A stretch of 5,469 nt of DNA from Hyphomicrobiales bacterium (GTDB taxonomy: Bacteria > Pseudomonadota > Alphaproteobacteria > Rhizobiales > JAKIUO01): positions 1 through 5,469 of the forward strand of contig JALXEI010000175.1 of the NCBI GenBank assembly GCA_027069645.1, given 5' to 3'. The notes under the pieces were generated by a model, which made no database searches, was not told where the DNA came from, and saw nothing but the letters and a program-made list of their open reading frames with translations. Shown one piece after another: positions 4,484 to 5,469 of the stretch. The position numbers and the translations under genes are program-made. Numbering within the stretch: position 1 is the first letter of the stretch; each line of letters starts with the position of its first letter.

Positions 4484-5469
4484 TTCGCCTTCCCCTTTGT
4501 AGTCATGGCTTTGCTTATCGCGCTCCCCGCCTTTTCATTCACCTCTCGCAAGGGATCAGCCGCCAGATGGGCATAGCGGGCCGTGGTCTGGGCTTGTGTA
4601 TGGCCCAGAAGCTTGCCGATCATGGGCAGGGAAGCCCCGCCCGCTGCCGCCATGCTGGCGAAGGTGTGGCGAAGATCATGCAAACGGACCTGCTGAAGCT
4701 GCCCCGACGCGCTTTCCCCTGCCTCCAGTCCAGCCCGATCACGTACTTTGCACCAAACCTTGTTGATATTCTCGAAATGATGGCCCTGTTTGTTTCCAAC
4801 AATGACAAAAGGATTGTTTGAAATTCGAGGTATGTTTTTTAGAATATCAATGGCTGCCCCGTTCAGATGAATGACCTTGCGCCCGGTCTTGCTGTCGGGC
4901 AGCAACAGCAAGCCCCTGTCAAGCGCCACATCCTGCCATTTGAGAGTCAGAATTTCACTGACCCGGCAACCTGTGAATATCAAAAGGCGAATGGCTGACA
5001 GGGCAAAAGGGCTGACAAGGTCTTCTTTCTCAAGTTCATCAATGGCACCCCCAACCCGCAACAATTCTTCGTCGTTCAAGAAACGATCGCGGGCCTGTTC
5101 CGGGAAGCGTTCTATGCCCTTGACCGGGTTGGAGCCCTTGGCCCGATGTCCGTGCTTTTCTGCCCATGAGAACATCTTGCTCAACACAGCCAGCGCCCTG
5201 TTGGCTTGAAAGGGTGTTTGGGACAGTCCGTTGTGAAAGGTTTCTACCTGTGAGTTTGTCAACTCATCTGCGCGATATTTGCCGATCATCGGCTTGATGT
5301 AGGTTTCGATCAGAGAATGATAATGCCTGACCGTCTTGGGCTTGAGTTTCGCCTTGATGTGCCGGGCCATGAATTCATCAGCAAGGGCGGCAACTGTCGG
5401 GATATTCTTGCTGCGTCTGGCCTCTTCTGAAGGGTCAAGGCCTCTGGCTATCTCCCCCAACCGTCTCAT
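4480..5469 (-). CDS. Tyrosine site-specific integrase, N-terminus beyond the window
   Basis: A phage-type tyrosine recombinase that would insert the element at, and excise it from, its attachment site. All catalytic residues are visible in the 329 residues present: R169 (FTGCRVSE), K194 (DSKTGR), H264 and R267 (LHDLRH), H290 (KLLGH) and the nucleophile Y299 (ARYAH). The SAM-like core-binding domain covers about 24-108 (TVAALADEFMARH to MFSWAEKHG). The first residues, RRLGEIARGLDPSEEARR, match the end of the N-terminal arm-binding DUF4102 region, so the ATG at the very edge is probably an internal Met and roughly 80-100 residues are missing. The short basic tail TTKGKAK ends in a TGA overlapping the next gene. 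The attachment site would be expected beyond the right edge, upstream of this gene. Confidence 0.93.
   Translation of the reverse strand: MRRLGEIARGLDPSEEARRSKNIPTVAALADEFMARHIKAKLKPKTVRHYHSLIETYIKPMIGKYRADELTNSQVETFHNGLSQTPFQANRALAVLSKMFSWAEKHGHRAKGSNPVKGIERFPEQARDRFLNDEELLRVGGAIDELEKEDLVSPFALSAIRLLIFTGCRVSEILTLKWQDVALDRGLLLLPDSKTGRKVIHLNGAAIDILKNIPRISNNPFVIVGNKQGHHFENINKVWCKVRDRAGLEAGESASGQLQQVRLHDLRHTFASMAAAGGASLPMIGKLLGHTQAQTTARYAHLAADPLREVNEKAGSAISKAMTTKGKAK

Noticed and set aside
1..5469. tRNA or rRNA genes, CRISPR array, insertion sequence ends, attachment-site direct repeats
   Set aside because: Reading both strands showed no cloverleaf with TTC loop, no regularly spaced repeats, no transposase, and no obvious long direct repeat pair. 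The right attachment site would be outside the window.

Overview
The window is most likely the core of a small integrative element of the P4-like satellite or integrative-mobilisable kind, in an alphaproteobacterium-like genome. GC is moderate, by eye near 50-55%. The organism call is an inference from protein style: a DUF4102-type phage integrase, a small MerR/AlpA-like helix-turn-helix protein, an archaeo-eukaryotic-type primase beside a D5/P4-type SF3 helicase, and a 'GRPP.YDW' tail familiar from alphaproteobacterial hypothetical proteins. No rRNA, tRNA, CRISPR array, transposase or phage structural gene is visible.

Layout, right to left on the minus strand, which is the direction of transcription of the core: a tyrosine integrase whose N-terminus lies beyond the right edge (5469 to 4480); an unrecognised 247-residue protein overlapping it by ATGA (4483 to 3740); a 115-base gap; a 72-residue helix-turn-helix protein (3624 to 3406); a primase-like protein overlapping that by ATGA (3409 to 2513); then an SF3 helicase (to 1118). 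The primase and helicase frames are the same frame, separated only by one TAG codon at 2513-2515. The 61 codons after the TAG encode what looks like the conserved start of the helicase module, yet contain no ATG or GTG, and no TTG before 2329. The sequence therefore reads as a roughly 760-residue primase-helicase interrupted by a single amber codon.

Between the helicase and the left part lies a non-coding stretch (788-1117) rich in structure: two possible terminators for the core operon, an 18-base inverted repeat with tandem GTTCGGGC nonamers beside an AT-rich tract, and a nested hairpin. It is the best candidate in the window for a replication origin or regulatory region of the element.

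The left part is on the plus strand: possibly the last 37 codons of a gene entering from the left edge (2-115), then a promoter-like sequence and a gene for a small, strongly basic, cysteine-rich exported protein (338-787) with a CX3C-X16-CX3C pattern. I do not recognise this protein; it could be cargo of the element or flanking host sequence.

Functionally, the integrase would insert and excise the element, the helix-turn-helix protein would act as regulator or excisionase, and the primase and helicase would replicate the excised form, provided the amber codon is suppressed, read through, or tolerated through separate translation of the helicase.
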